From Mimachlamys varia (taxonomy: Eukaryota > Mollusca > Bivalvia > Pectinida > Pectinidae): DNA of 64,000 nucleotides. Shown piece after piece: positions 1 through 11,507 of this stretch. The DNA is taken from the NCBI GenBank assembly GCA_947623455.1, contig OX392542.1, positions 14,205,625 through 14,269,624 on the forward strand. Reading direction: 5' to 3'. Position 1 is the stretch's first letter, and every line of letters starts with the position of its first letter. A model generated the notes under the pieces. That model saw only the letters and a program-made list of their open reading frames with translations. It was not told the origin of the DNA and did not search any database. Both the position numbers and the translations under genes were made by a program.

Positions 1-1203
1 ATATTGTTATACGCAGACGATGTAGTACTTCTCGCAGGGAAGGAAGAAGACCTACAAACTATGTTAGATATTGTGAATAATTGGTGTAGAAAGTGGCGAC
101 TGCTGTTAAATAAAGAAAAAACCAAGATCGTGCACTTCAGATCACCAAATAAGGAGAGGACGACATCGAATTTTAATTGCGGTGATATCCAGATTGATTT
201 AGCAAACTCTTACAAGTATCTAGGTCTGTGGTTTGAAGAACATTTATGTATGAAGTTCACCACTACTGAATTAGCGAAATGCGCGGGACGCGCATTAAGT
301 ACACTAATTACAAAAAGTTCATACGCCGGAGGAATGTCAAGTGTTGTATTTACTAAGCTATATAAGTCGTTAGTGGAACCAATTTTGTACTACGGAGTGG
401 CCATATGGGGAATGTCAAAATATTCCAAAAGTGTTACAGTGCAGAACAGAGCGTTACGGTACTTTATGTGCGTTGGGAAAAACGCCACCATCTCGGCCTT
501 AAGAGGAGACATGGGATGGTATTCTACAGAGACCAAACAACGAATAGAAGTTATACGTTACTGGTTAAAAGTGAAAACTATACCAAACAACAGACTGGTT
601 AATAAAGTATATAATTGGTCGATTAGATATGGTAGGTCATTAGACACTAATGTAACAAAGTATGTAAATGAACTCACCAGTGGAATTAATGCACGTAATT
701 CTTTTAATTGTATAAGAGACATTTTAATTGAACATGATACATCGTAGTGGTACAAAGAGCTGTGGAGCGAAAGGAGAGGTGACAATTGTAATAAATTACG
801 AACTTATAGATTATACAAGTCTCAGCTTTTTACAGAAAAGTATGTCTCGGATGTATCTATACCGAGACCCCATCGCAGAATCCCAAGTTCCTTTAGATGT
901 GGTAACCTGCCATTGGCAGTAGAAACCGGGCGATACTGTACTCCTAAAGTCCCACTTGACCAAAGGATATGTAAATATTGTAAGTCAAATATGTTAGAAG
1001 ATGAAATGCTTTTTTTAATTGAATGTGAATTTTATTCAGACATAAGATATCAATTGTTTTTACAAATGAGCAATTTATGTGAAGATTTCTATAATATAAA
1101 TAACTTGGAAAAATTAGTGCGAGTTATGAATCTTGCTGACAGCAAATATTTAGCATCTATTATATATAAAATGTTCAGTAGAAGAAAACATGCAAATCTG
1201 TGA
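1..1203 (+). pseudogene. LINE reverse transcriptase, 3' half, with one nonsense codon
   Basis: This is the C-terminal half of a non-LTR retrotransposon polyprotein that copies its own RNA at the insertion site. The frame enters at the window edge and shows the catalytic YADD box at bases 10-21 within the context LLYADDVVLLA, then the usual thumb motifs (KTKIVHF, YKYLGLWF, ILYYGVAIWG). A TAG at 745-747 interrupts it, but the next codon continues in the same frame with family-typical sequence (WYKELW, then RICKYCKSN with a downstream Cys-rich ending, ~955-1050), so this is one nonsense change and not a frameshift. The frame ends with TGA at 1201-1203. The 5' half lies outside the window. The copy is probably inactive. 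The clade (CR1, RTE or Jockey-like) cannot be settled from this fragment. Confidence 0.9.
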
Positions 1204-1443
1204 AGACTATGTACATTTAACTAAAGTGAATTTCTATCAATTTTATCAAACAACAGGGGTAGACATTTTTATATTGAATATGTTTTAGTGTCTCATAAGC
1301 CGGTATGGCTGGGCATTTTAAATTGTGTGTACAAAATGTAATAACTTGTTAAAATGTGTGACACTGTAATAAAATATTTTATTGATTTTTTTTTATTGAT
1401 TTATTTATTTGCTCATGTTACATGTACATTTTATCTATAAGGC

Positions 1444-1489
1444 CTGAGAGTTTGTTAGGTAGGGGATTCCCAATCACCTACTCTCTGAG
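1444..1489 (+). other. Hairpin copy 1 in LINE 3' UTR
   Basis: GAGAG (1446-1450) pairs with CTCTC (1481-1485). Inside, AGGT pairs with ACCT, and a GGG-GATT-CCC mini-stem forms the tip. The inner half is identical to the second copy at 1599-1642 while the outer stem differs. Confidence 0.55.
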
Positions 1490-1598
1490 CTATTAATTAC
1501 TTAAGTACAAATATTGATTTAAATGACAACTTTCTTATATAAAAATAATTAAACAATACATATTGTATTACTTTTTTATGGTTAAAATGTATAGAGGC

Positions 1599-1642
1599 CA
1601 GTGAGTTTGGTAGGTAGGGGATTCCCAATCACCTGCTCACTG
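1599..1642 (+). other. Hairpin copy 2 in LINE 3' UTR
   Basis: CAGTGAG (1599-1605) pairs perfectly with CTCACTG (1636-1642). The inner AGGT/ACCT pair and the GGG-GATT-CCC tip are the same as in copy 1. The outer arms changed on both sides and still pair, which suggests that the structure matters. Confidence 0.55.
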
Positions 1643-1961
1643 TGCTGTTAATTTTTACATTATGATTTAATAAATGTCTTAACTGTAATTTTCATCTGAC
1701 TAAATAATTTTTATTCATACTGTATATATAAACACTAGTCTGTAAATGATACTATTTAAATCAATATAATGTATTTTATGAATAACTTTAATGATTATGA
1801 TAATTTTAATTAACCTGTGATCTCTCTTAATGCTGTATTAGTTGTATTTTGTTAACATACCTATGTTTGTCGCAATAATAGCTCGCACGAGCTAATGTTA
1901 TTTGTTTACATGTATGCGACGTAAAATAAAGTTTCTTGTATCTTGTATCTTGTATCTTGTA

Positions 1962-4900
1962 GGTACCCAGGGTTTCCTTCACTTTCGTCTTGTGTTTGGG
2001 ACTATACAGGTACACAGGGTTTCCTTCACTTTCGTCTTGTGTTTGGTACTATACAGGTATCCAGGGTTTCCTTCACTTTCGTCTTGTGTTTGGTACTATA
2101 CAGGTATACAGGGTTTCCTTCACTTTCGTCTTGTGTTTGGTACTATACAGGTATCCAGGGTTTCCTTCACTTTCGTCTTGTGTTTGGTACTATACAGGTA
2201 TCCAGGGTTTCCTTCACTTTCGTCTTGTGTTTGGGACTATACAGGTACACAGGGTTTCCTTCACTTTCGTCATGTGTTTGGGACTATACAGTTACACAGG
2301 GTTTCCTTCACTTTCGTCTTGTGTTTGGTACTATACAGGTATCCAGGGTTTCCTTCACTTTCGTCTTGTGTTTGGTACTATACAGGTATCCAGGGTTTCC
2401 TTCACTTTCGTCATGTGTTTGGGGCTATACAGGTACCCAGGGTTTCCTTCACTTTCGTCATGTGTTTGGGACTATACAGGTACACAGGGTTTCCTTCACT
2501 TTCGTCTTGTGTTTGGTACTATACAGGTATATAGGGTTTCCTTCACTTTCGTCTTGTGTTTGGTACTATACAGGTATCCAGGGTTTCCTTCACTTTCGTC
2601 TTGTGTTTGGGACTATACAGGTACACAGGGTTTCCTTCACTTTCGTCTTGTGTTTGGTACTATACAGGTATCCAGGGTTTCCTTCACTTTCGTCTTGTGT
2701 TTGGTACTATACAGGTACACAGGGTTTCCTTCACTTTCGTCTTGTGTTTGGTACTATACAGGTATCCAGGGTTTCCTTCACTTTCGTCTTGTGTTTGGGA
2801 CTATACAGGTACACAGGGTTTCCTTCACTTTCGTCTTGTGTTTGGTACTATACAGGTATATAGGGTTTCCTTCACTTTCGTCTTGTGTTTGGTACTATAC
2901 AGGTATCCAGGGTTTCCTTCACTTTCGTCTTGTGTTTGGGACTATACAGTTACCCAGGGTTTCCTTCACTTTCGTCATGTGTTTGGGGCTATACAGGTAC
3001 CCAGGGTTTCCTTCACTTTCGTCATGTGTTTGGGACTATACAGGTACCCAGGGTTTCCTTCACTTTCGTCATGTGTTTGGGGCTATACAGGTACATAGGG
3101 TTTCCTTCACTTTCGTCTTGTGTTTGGTACTATACAGGTATATAGGGTTTCCTTCACTTTCGTCTTGTGTTTGGTACTATACAGGTATCCAGGGTTTCCT
3201 TCACTTTCGTCTTGTGTTTGGGACTATACAGGTACACAGGGTTTCCTTCACTTTCGTCTTGTGTTTGGTACTATACAGGTATCCAGGGTTTCCTTCACTT
3301 TCGTCTTGTGTTTGGTACTATACAGGTATCCAGGGTTTCCTTCACTTTCGTCTTGTGTTTGGTACTATACAGGTACACAGGGTTTCCTTCACTTTCGTCT
3401 TGTGTTTGGTACTATACAGGTATCCAGGGTTTCCTTCACTTTCGTCTTGTGTTTGGGACTATACAGGTACACAGGGTTTCCTTCACTTTCGTCTTGTGTT
3501 TGGTACTATACAGGTATATAGGGTTTCCTTCACTTTCGTCTTGTGTTTGGTACTATACAGGTATCCAGGGTTTCCTTCACTTTCGTCTTGTGTTTGGGAC
3601 TATACAGTTACCCAGGGTTTCCTTCACTTTCGTCATGTGTTTGGGGCTATACAGGTACCCAGGGTTTCCTTCACTTTCGTCATGTGTTTGGGACTATACA
3701 GGTACCCAGGGTTTCCTTCACTTTCGTCATGTGTTTGGGGCTATACAGGTACATAGGGTTTCCTTCACTTTCGTCTTGTGTTTGGGGCTATACAGGCATC
3801 CAGGGTTTCCTTCACTTTCGTCATGTGTTTGGGACTATACAGGTACACAGGGTTTCCTTCACTTTCGTCTGGTGTTTGGGACCATACAGGTATCCAGGGT
3901 TTCCTTCACTTTCGTCTTGTGTTTGGTACTATACAGGTATCTAGGGTTTCCTTCACTTTCGTCTTGTGTTTGGTACTATACAGGTACACAGGGTTTCCTT
4001 CACTTTCGTCTTGTGTTTGGGGCTATACAGGTACAAAGGGTTTCCTTCACTTTCGTCTTGTGTTTGGTACTATACAGGTATCTAGGGTTTCCTTCACTTT
4101 CGTCTTGTGTTTGGGGCTATACAGGTATCCAGGGTTTCCTTCACTTTCGTCGTGTGTTTGGTACTATACAGGTACCCAGGGTTTCCTTCACTTTCGTCTG
4201 GTCTTTGGGGCTATACAGGTATCCAGGGTTTCCTTCACTTTCGTCTGGTCTTTGGGGCTATACAGGTATCCAGGGTTTCCTTCACTTTCGTCTTGTGTTT
4301 TGGACTATACAGGTATCCAGGGTCTCCTTCACTTTCGTCTTGTGTTTGGGGCTATACAGGTACCCAGGGTATCTCTCCCTTTCGTCTTGAGTTTTGGGCT
4401 GTACAGGTATCCAGGGTTTCCTTCACTTTCGTCTTGTGTTTGGGACTATACAAGTACACAGGGTTTCCTTCACTTTCGTCTGGTCTTTGGGGCTATACAG
4501 GTATCCAGGGTTTCCTTCACTTTCGTCTTGTGTTTGGGACTATACAAGTACACAGGGTTTCCTTCACTTTCGCCTTGTGTTTGGTACTATACAAGTACAC
4601 AGGGTTTCCTTCACTTTCGCCTTGTGTTTGGTACTATACAAGTACACAGGGTTTCCTTCACTTTCGCCTTGTGTTTGGTACTATACAGGTATATAGGGGT
4701 TTCCTTCACTTTCGTCTTGTGTTTGGGGCTATACAGGTATACAGGGATTCACTTCACTTTCGTCTTGTGTTTGGGACTATACAGTTACCCAGGGATTCCC
4801 TTCACGTTAGTCTTGTGTTTTGGGCTATACAGGTATCCAGGGTTTCCTTCACTTTCGCCTTGTATTTGGGGCTATACAGTTACCCAGGGATTCCCTTCAC

Positions 4901-5229
4901 GTTAATCTTGTGTTTGGTACTATACAGGTATACAGGGTTTCCTTCACTTTCGCCTTGTGTTTGGTACTATACAGGTATCCAGGGTTTCCTTCACTTTCGC
5001 CTTGTGTTTGGGGCTATACAGGTATACAGGGTTTCCTTCACTTTCGTCATGTGTTTGGGACTATACAGGTACCCAGGGTTTCCTTCACTTTCGTCTTGTG
5101 TTTGGTACTATACAGGTATCCAGGGTTTCCTTCACTTTCGTCATGTGTTTGGGACTATACAGGTACCCAGGGTTTCCTTCACTTTCGCCTTGTGTTTGGG
5201 GCTATACAGGTATACAGGGTTTCCTTCAC
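1962..5229 (+). repeat. 47-bp minisatellite array, about 70 units
   Basis: The array repeats a 47-bp unit with the core GGTTTCCTTCACTTTCG, then TCTTGTGTTTGG, a variable TAC/GAC/GGC, and TATACAGGTATCCA or a close variant. Units are nearly identical up to about 4000 and more diverged toward 5200. Because 47 is not a multiple of 3 and the unit has no stop in any frame, all three forward frames stay open for hundreds of codons; this is a property of the repeat and not evidence for a protein. A block of roughly ten units (about 2670-3127) recurs at about 3328-3785, 658 bp (14 units) later, so the array has higher-order duplication. It starts exactly at the TCTTGTA tail of the LINE. Confidence 0.95.
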
Positions 5230-7327
5230 TAAGAATCGTGCAGCAAATCTTGTTTATCCACCTATACATACACAGTACCTGTGGACATACATGTATAAGT
5301 ACTCAAACTAATAGTATTGGTATTGTCCAATCAATTTGTTAAGAACCCTTTACTTGATTTCTATATATATGCTTCATATATTTGTTGGCCATTGATAGTA
5401 TTTTCAGGTCAAATGGTCAAAGGGTGAAATGAAATGACTTTTAAAAACACTTGGTTTTTGCACAACAAATGTGTACACCAATGTGATACCAATGGTATCA
5501 TAGAACGCATGATACTGACAGAAATTAATTAAGTTTCATTCTATATCCTTTAGGAAATTTATACTTAGGGGAGATAATGCAGAATGTTATATGGCTCTAT
5601 ATACATAGATGTATACATGTAAGTCTCTGTTTTAAGTTTTTTTTTATCTACATGCCCTAAAATTTCTATACTAAACCCGATTTGCATCAGTTAAACATAT
5701 CTTGAAGATATATATCCCAGCTTTGAAAATATGACGTACTTGAACATAAGCCTTGATAATGAGCAAACTGTTTATTTGTCATCTTGTTGAACAAATTCTA
5801 AAAATGGTAAATATAAGTATTGAACTGCGTTTCGTAAGCATTCATAGGCAAAATGAATTCCTAGCGCGCTTCATTGAATTTGTCTTTGTCCAGTTGTCAT
5901 TCATGTGACCTATGAATTCCAACTGAAAGCAGTTCAATGCTTAATAATGAAATTAATTTAGATTCAGTCTATCTTGTAGATTGTTCATAGGGACACATGC
6001 ATGATATTGATTTAGGTTCATCCAACATATGTGTTCATGATCATGTAAGCTACCATTATATTAATTTAGATATCGATTCATTATATGAATAATTCGTATA
6101 CGTATATATGCATTAATAGAGATTAATCACAGGCACTAGCCTCGTCTATCAATCACCTATATATGGATAGACGAGGGTAGTGCCTGTGATTTAATTTAGA
6201 GTGTTCGTTTTTGCGTATCATTGGTACATATATAGTATTGTACAATATATATATATATTTCAGACTCAGTTAATTACAGTTATATCAATTATAGTTCATT
6301 TTCCGGTTATGTTACAGTTGCTCTTTAGTTATATAAACTATCCTGATTAGTCCAGACTACACTTGTAATTATCCAGTCTATTTTTATATATATCAGAGAC
6401 GTAGAATAAACATATACGTCTCTGTACATATTAATATCTTATTGTGTACTCATGCATGCATTTATAGTGATATTAATTTAGATTCTTTATTGATGTACAT
6501 TTGTATAGTTGGCACTTCAGAGACATACATGTATACCACGTTATGTCTGGTCTCTAGATCTAGATCCGATCGTGCATACGTATATATATACACCCTCCCC
6601 ATTACGAAAGCGTCCGGATCTTTTGATAGTTTCCGTTTCAGATATTATATACCTATCCCCGGTTTCCGGTGTAAACACTGACTGCTTTTGATATCGCGAT
6701 GCACAGGGTATATCAGCATATCAGCTTTGTTTAGGACAACATAAAGGTTTGTCAGTGCTACGTTGCAACATGTTTGAAAAATAACACATTTATTTGTTTC
6801 TTCGGGGTGAAAATTTCCCGGTAAATGAAAGCACAGACTCTGTCACACCATTGGTGTAGATCGATCCTCTTCATAACATTAGGTCCGTTCGGGGAAGGGG
6901 GTCCGTAAACATTGTATGTTAGATCTAGACCTTATCCTCACCGAGAAGGAATTCCAACGCACATGGGAACCCCACTGTTAGCCATTTTATAGCTTGTGTC
7001 AATGAAAAAAAGGGTAAATTCAATCAAGCCTTGTCTAATCCCATGCAACCTGGCAAATACGTCTCTACAAAGGTAATTCAAGTCCATTTCGGTAAATACC
7101 CCAACCGCGCGCGCTCTACAAAGCCATCGGCCGTTTGGGTTGAGAGAGTACTGTAGAACAGATCATAATAAAATAATGTAATTATTCATGTAGCGTATTA
7201 AGAGTTTACTGGTTGTAAATTAAACGTACTTTAGGATCATCACGTTGTCATATCAATCGAATTGAAGAAATGATTCACAATATTTTATACTGCATCTGTT
7301 TGTACTGAACATTCATGAGGGATAATT
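5230..7327. other. AT-rich intergenic stretch, no gene seen
   Basis: I see no exon-like sequence and no long conserved frame here. The open frames at 6442-6691 are short and overlap in two frames, so I do not call them. The only structure worth noting is the hairpin at 6125-6191 and a smaller inverted repeat (CAGAGACGTA with TACGTCTCTG, about 6395-6425). Confidence 0.5.
6125..6191. other. 26-bp inverted repeat hairpin with 15-nt loop
   Basis: The left arm (6125-6150, starting AATCACAGGCACTAG) and right arm (6166-6191) are reverse complements at 25 of 26 positions, with a 15-nt loop. It could be a small MITE, the tip of a palindromic element or a hairpin RNA precursor. No flanking gene explains it. 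Confidence 0.7.
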
Positions 7328-7477
7328 TTTAGGTCGTTTGACCCATAGGGTCTGTTGTCGTCCGTAAAGTTTTCCTTTAACAATCTTCTTCTCAATAACC
7401 AAAAGGCCAAGGATGCCAATATTTGGCCTGTACATTGTACATGTAGGTAACTGGGATAGAGTGCTACAAAATTTTCT

Positions 7478-7770
7478 CATAACCTTGCACCTGTCAAACG
7501 TTTCTTGCCATGTTTATATTTTAACATTCTTAGTGTGAATGTCTTTATACTCTACCAGCTGAGCAAAGAGAATTAAATCTCCCTTACCAATTTGGTTGCT
7601 GGACATGTTTTATCAGAGCGACGCATTGAAAAACACATGCGTCAGAGGTTTGTTATATACGTGTACTAAATTACAATGCCCTAGATCTACTGCTGATGGT
7701 AGATGACCACTTCCCATAGCTGTGGATTAATATAGTATATCTGTTATTAAACTAATCTCATTTGTACAGT
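7478..7770. repeat. Triplicated spacer module, copy 1
   Basis: A non-tandem segment (GCACCTGTCA, CGTTTCTTGCCATG, then a block about ATCTACTGCTGATGGTAGAT) is shared with copies at 8480-8770 and 10300-10590. This copy is the shortest and most diverged. Confidence 0.8.
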
Positions 7771-8149
7771 AAGCAACTTCTCAGTAACTATAAAGCCTAG
7801 GGTGCTGATATTTGCCATGAAGCATGCTGGGATGAAGGGCTACTAAGTTTGTAAAAATGAATGACCTTGACCTTCTTTTATGGTTACAGGGGTCAAATAT
7901 GTTAAAATCTTTAAAAAACTTCTCACTAACCGAAAGGTCCAGGGTACTGATATTTGGCCTGTTAGACACACTGTGAAAAAGATCTACTAAGTTTGTTGAC
8001 CTTGACCTATGTTCAATGTCACAGGTCAAATGTGGTAAAAATCTTTCAAGCAACTTTTCAGTAACTATAACGCCTAGGGTGATGATACTACGCATGTAGC
8101 ATGATGTTGCGTTACATGATCAAAAATAGATAGTTCAGAAAGAAATTCT

Positions 8150-8245
8150 TGCAGGATCTTGCGACGCACGGCCATTTTCAAACAGATGTCAGGAAACTGT
8201 TTTTTTTAGAAATGGGTGGCGACAGTGTGTTGTACTGAAATGAAT
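8150..8245. mobile_element. Fragment of the fold-back element
   Basis: CATTTTCAAACAGATGTCAGG, AAACTGTTTTTTTTAGAAAT and GGGTGGCGACAG match the middle-right part of 53818-54489 with few changes. It interrupts the 180-bp array. Confidence 0.7.
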
Positions 8246-8385
8246 AAAGCAACATGCAAATTTTCAATCTGACATATTAAGAATTTGTTGATTTTATAAA
8301 CGTTCCCCAACGCACAGGAACATTTTTTCCCACTAGAATACCGGTATGACATCTAGAGGTCATTATTTTGTCAAAGCCTCTTATT

Positions 8386-8950
8386 ATATTATAGCCTTAC
8401 TAGGAGTCAAATTTCTGGGACTTCAGCTGGTCTACTGATATCTTTACTCCTACACATATAAGAGGTCTTTTAATCTTTTAACCCGGCACCTGTCAAGCGT
8501 TTCTTGCCATGTTTATATTTTAACATTTTTAGAGTGAATTTCCTTATGCTCTACCAAATGAGCAAAGAGAAATCTCCCTTACCAATTTGGTAGCTGGACA
8601 TGTTTTATCAGAGTGACGCATTGAAAAACATATGCGTCAGAGGTTGGTTAAATATGTGTACTAAATTACAATGCCCTAGATCTACTGCTGATGGTAGATG
8701 ACCACTTCCCATAGCTGTGGATTAATATAGTATATCTGTTATTAAACTAATCTCATTTGTACAGTATAGTGTTTAATGATTAGCACAAGTCAGGTCATCA
8801 TCACCTTGGATACCAGATAATTACATATACAAGTGTAATATATACAGCACCTGCTAATTGGATTACCTTTTTAGGTCATCTGACCCAAAGGGTCAGGATG
8901 AACTATTGCCATCATGTTTTGTCCATCGCCGTGCGCTGTGCTCCTTCGAT
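8386..8950. repeat. Triplicated spacer module, copy 2 (extended)
   Basis: This copy extends the shared segment on both sides: upstream with ATTATAGCCTTACTAGGAGT, downstream through GTCAGGTCATCATCACC to the repeat-family head at about 8872. It matches 10213-10770 closely over its whole length, so the module spread together with flanking repeat sequence. Confidence 0.85.
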
Positions 8951-10212
8951 AAACTTTTCTTTTAACAGTCTTCTTCTCAATAATCAAAAGACCCGAGATG
9001 TTGAAATTTGGCCAGTGGGTACCTTGAATAGAGTGCTACAAACTCTCCTCATATCAATGACCTTGACCTATTTCAAGGTCACAAGGGTCAAATATGTAAA
9101 AATCTTTTAGTAACTGCTTTTCTATAACCAAAGACCCAGGGTACTGATATTTGGCCTGTAGCATGCTGGGATTAAGGGCTACCAAATTTGTTCAAATGAA
9201 TGACCTTGGCCTTCTTTTAAAGTCACAGGGGCCAAATGTGTTAAAAATTTTAAGCAACCTCTTTTCAATAAAAGCCCAGGGCACTGATATTTGTCCTGTA
9301 GCATGCTTGGATGAAAGGGCTACCAAATTTGTTCAAATGAATGACCTTGGCCTTCTTTCAAGGTCACAGGGGCCAAATGTGTTATATTTGTCCTGTAGCA
9401 TGCTTGGATGAAGGTCTTCCAAGTTGATTCAAATGAATGACATTTACTTTCTTTCAAGGTCACAGGGGTCAAATGTAGTAAAATTCTTTCAAACAACTTC
9501 TCCTCAGTAGCTATAAGGCCTAGGGTAATGATATTGTGCCTGTAGCATGTTGGGATGAAGGGCTTCCAAGATTGTTCAAATGAATGACATTGACCTACTT
9601 TCAAGGTCACAGGGGTCAAATGTAAAAAAACTTTCAGCAACTTATTCTCAATAACCCAAAGGCCTACTTTACTGATATTTGGTCTGTAGCATGCTGGGAT
9701 AAAAGGCTCCCAAATTAGTAAAAATGAATGACCTTGACCTACTTTCAGAGTTAAAGGGGTTTATTATATTAAAATTTTTTTAAAAACTTCTCAATAACTG
9801 AAAGATACAGGGTACTGGTATTTGGTGTGTAGCATGCTACCAAGTTTATTCAAATGAATGACCTTGAGCTATGTTCAAGATCACATGGGTCAAATGTGTT
9901 AGAAATCTTTAAGCAACTTCTAAGTAACTATAAAGCCTAGGGTGCTGATATTTGCCATGAAGCATGCTGGGATGAAGGGCTACTAAGTTTGTAAAAATGA
10001 ATAACCTTGACCTTCTTTTATGGTCACAGGGGTCAAATATGTTAAAATCTTTAAAAAAACTTCTTCTCACTAACCGAAAGGTCCAGGGTACTGATATTTG
10101 GCCTGTAACATGCTGGGATAAAGATCTACTAAGTTTGTTGACCTTGACCTATGTTCAATGTCACAGATCAAATGTGGCAAAAATCTTTCAAGCAACTTCT
10201 CAGTAACTATAA

Positions 10213-10770
10213 ATTATAGCCTTACTAGGAGTCATATTTCTGGGACTTCAGCTGGTCTGCTGATATCTTTACTCCTACACATATAAGAGGTCTTTTAATC
10301 TTTTAACCTTGCACCTGTCATGCGTTTCTTGCCATGTTTATATTTTAACATTTTTAGAGTGAATTTCCTCATGCTCTACCAACTAAGCAAAAAGAAATCT
10401 CCCTTACCAATTTGGTAGCTGGACATGTTTTATCAGAGTGACGCATTGAAAAACACATGCGTCAGGTTGGTTATATATGTGTACTAAATTACTATGCCCT
10501 AGATCTACTGCTGATGGTAGATGACCACTTCCCATAGCTGTGGATTAATATAGTATATCTGTTATTAAACTTATCTCATTTGTACAGTATAGTGTTTAAT
10601 GATTAGCACAAGTCAGGTCATCATCACCTTGGATACCAGATAATTACATATACAAGTGCAATATATACAGCACCTGCTAATTGGATTACCTTTTTAGGTC
10701 ATCTGACCCAAAGGGTCATCAGGATGAACTATTGCCATCATGTTTTGTCCATCGCTGTGCGCTGTGCTCT
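10213..10770. repeat. Triplicated spacer module, copy 3 (extended)
   Basis: A near copy of 8386-8950 with a few substitutions and small indels. The adjacent sequence at 9922-10210 also nearly duplicates 7784-8070. The array therefore grew by duplication of multi-unit blocks. Confidence 0.85.
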
Positions 10771-11507
10771 GTTCAAATGAATGACATTAACTTTTTATCA
10801 AGGTCACAGGGGTCAAATGTAGTAAAATTCTTTCAAACAACTTCTCCTCAGTAGCTATAAGGCCTAGGGTAATGATATTGTGTCTGTATCATTATCTATT
10901 GTTAAGATTAGGGCTTCCAAGATTGTTCAAATGAATGAACTTGACCTATTTTCCTGGTCACCAGGGTCAAATGTTTAAAAATTCTTTCAAACAATTTCTC
11001 CTCAGTAACTATAAGGCCTAGGATGATGATATTGTGTCTGTAGCATGCTGAGACGAAAGGCTTCCAAGTTTGTTCAAATGAATGACCTTGACCTACTTTC
11101 AATGTCACAGGGGTCAAATGTGTTAAAAATCTTAAAGCAACTTATTCTCAATAACCAAAAGGCCCACTTTACTGATATTTGTCCTATAGCATGCTGGGAT
11201 AAAAGGCGTCCAAGTTTGTAAAAATGAATGACCTTGACCATCTTTCAGGATCACAGGGGTTAATTATATTAAACAATTTTTTTTAAATCTCCCAATAACT
11301 GAAAGGTACGGGGTACTGGTATGCTGGGACGAAGAGCTACCAATTTCTTAAAAATGAATTACCTGGACCTTCTTTTATAGTCACAGGGGTTAAATATGTT
11401 AGATTCTTTAAAAAAAAACTTCTCAATAACCAAAAGGTCCAGGGTACTGATATTTGGCCTGTAACATGCTGGGATAAAGAGCTACTTAGTTTGTTCAAAT
11501 GAATGAC

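Larger units (their letters stand above)
1204..1961 (+). mobile_element. Probable LINE 3' UTR and repeat tail
   Basis: This non-coding AT-rich stretch follows the reverse transcriptase frame. It carries two copies of a hairpin (near 1444-1489 and 1599-1642). It ends with AATAAA (1925-1930) and four tandem copies of TCTTGTA (1934-1961). A short tandem tail in place of poly(A) is typical of several LINE clades. A second AATAAA followed by T-rich sequence near 1370-1400 means that two nested 3' ends cannot be excluded. Confidence 0.6.

Noticed and set aside
1902..5342. Very long open frames (up to 588 codons) in three forward frames with repeated FPSLSSCVW / GFLHFRLVFG peptides
   Set aside because: They follow from a stop-free 47-bp repeat read in three frames. 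There is no start context, no splice evidence and no protein family.
9320..9640. Minus-strand 106-codon frame, and similar frames at 7781-8095 and 10908-11117
   Set aside because: They are translations of the 180-bp repeat on its reverse strand.
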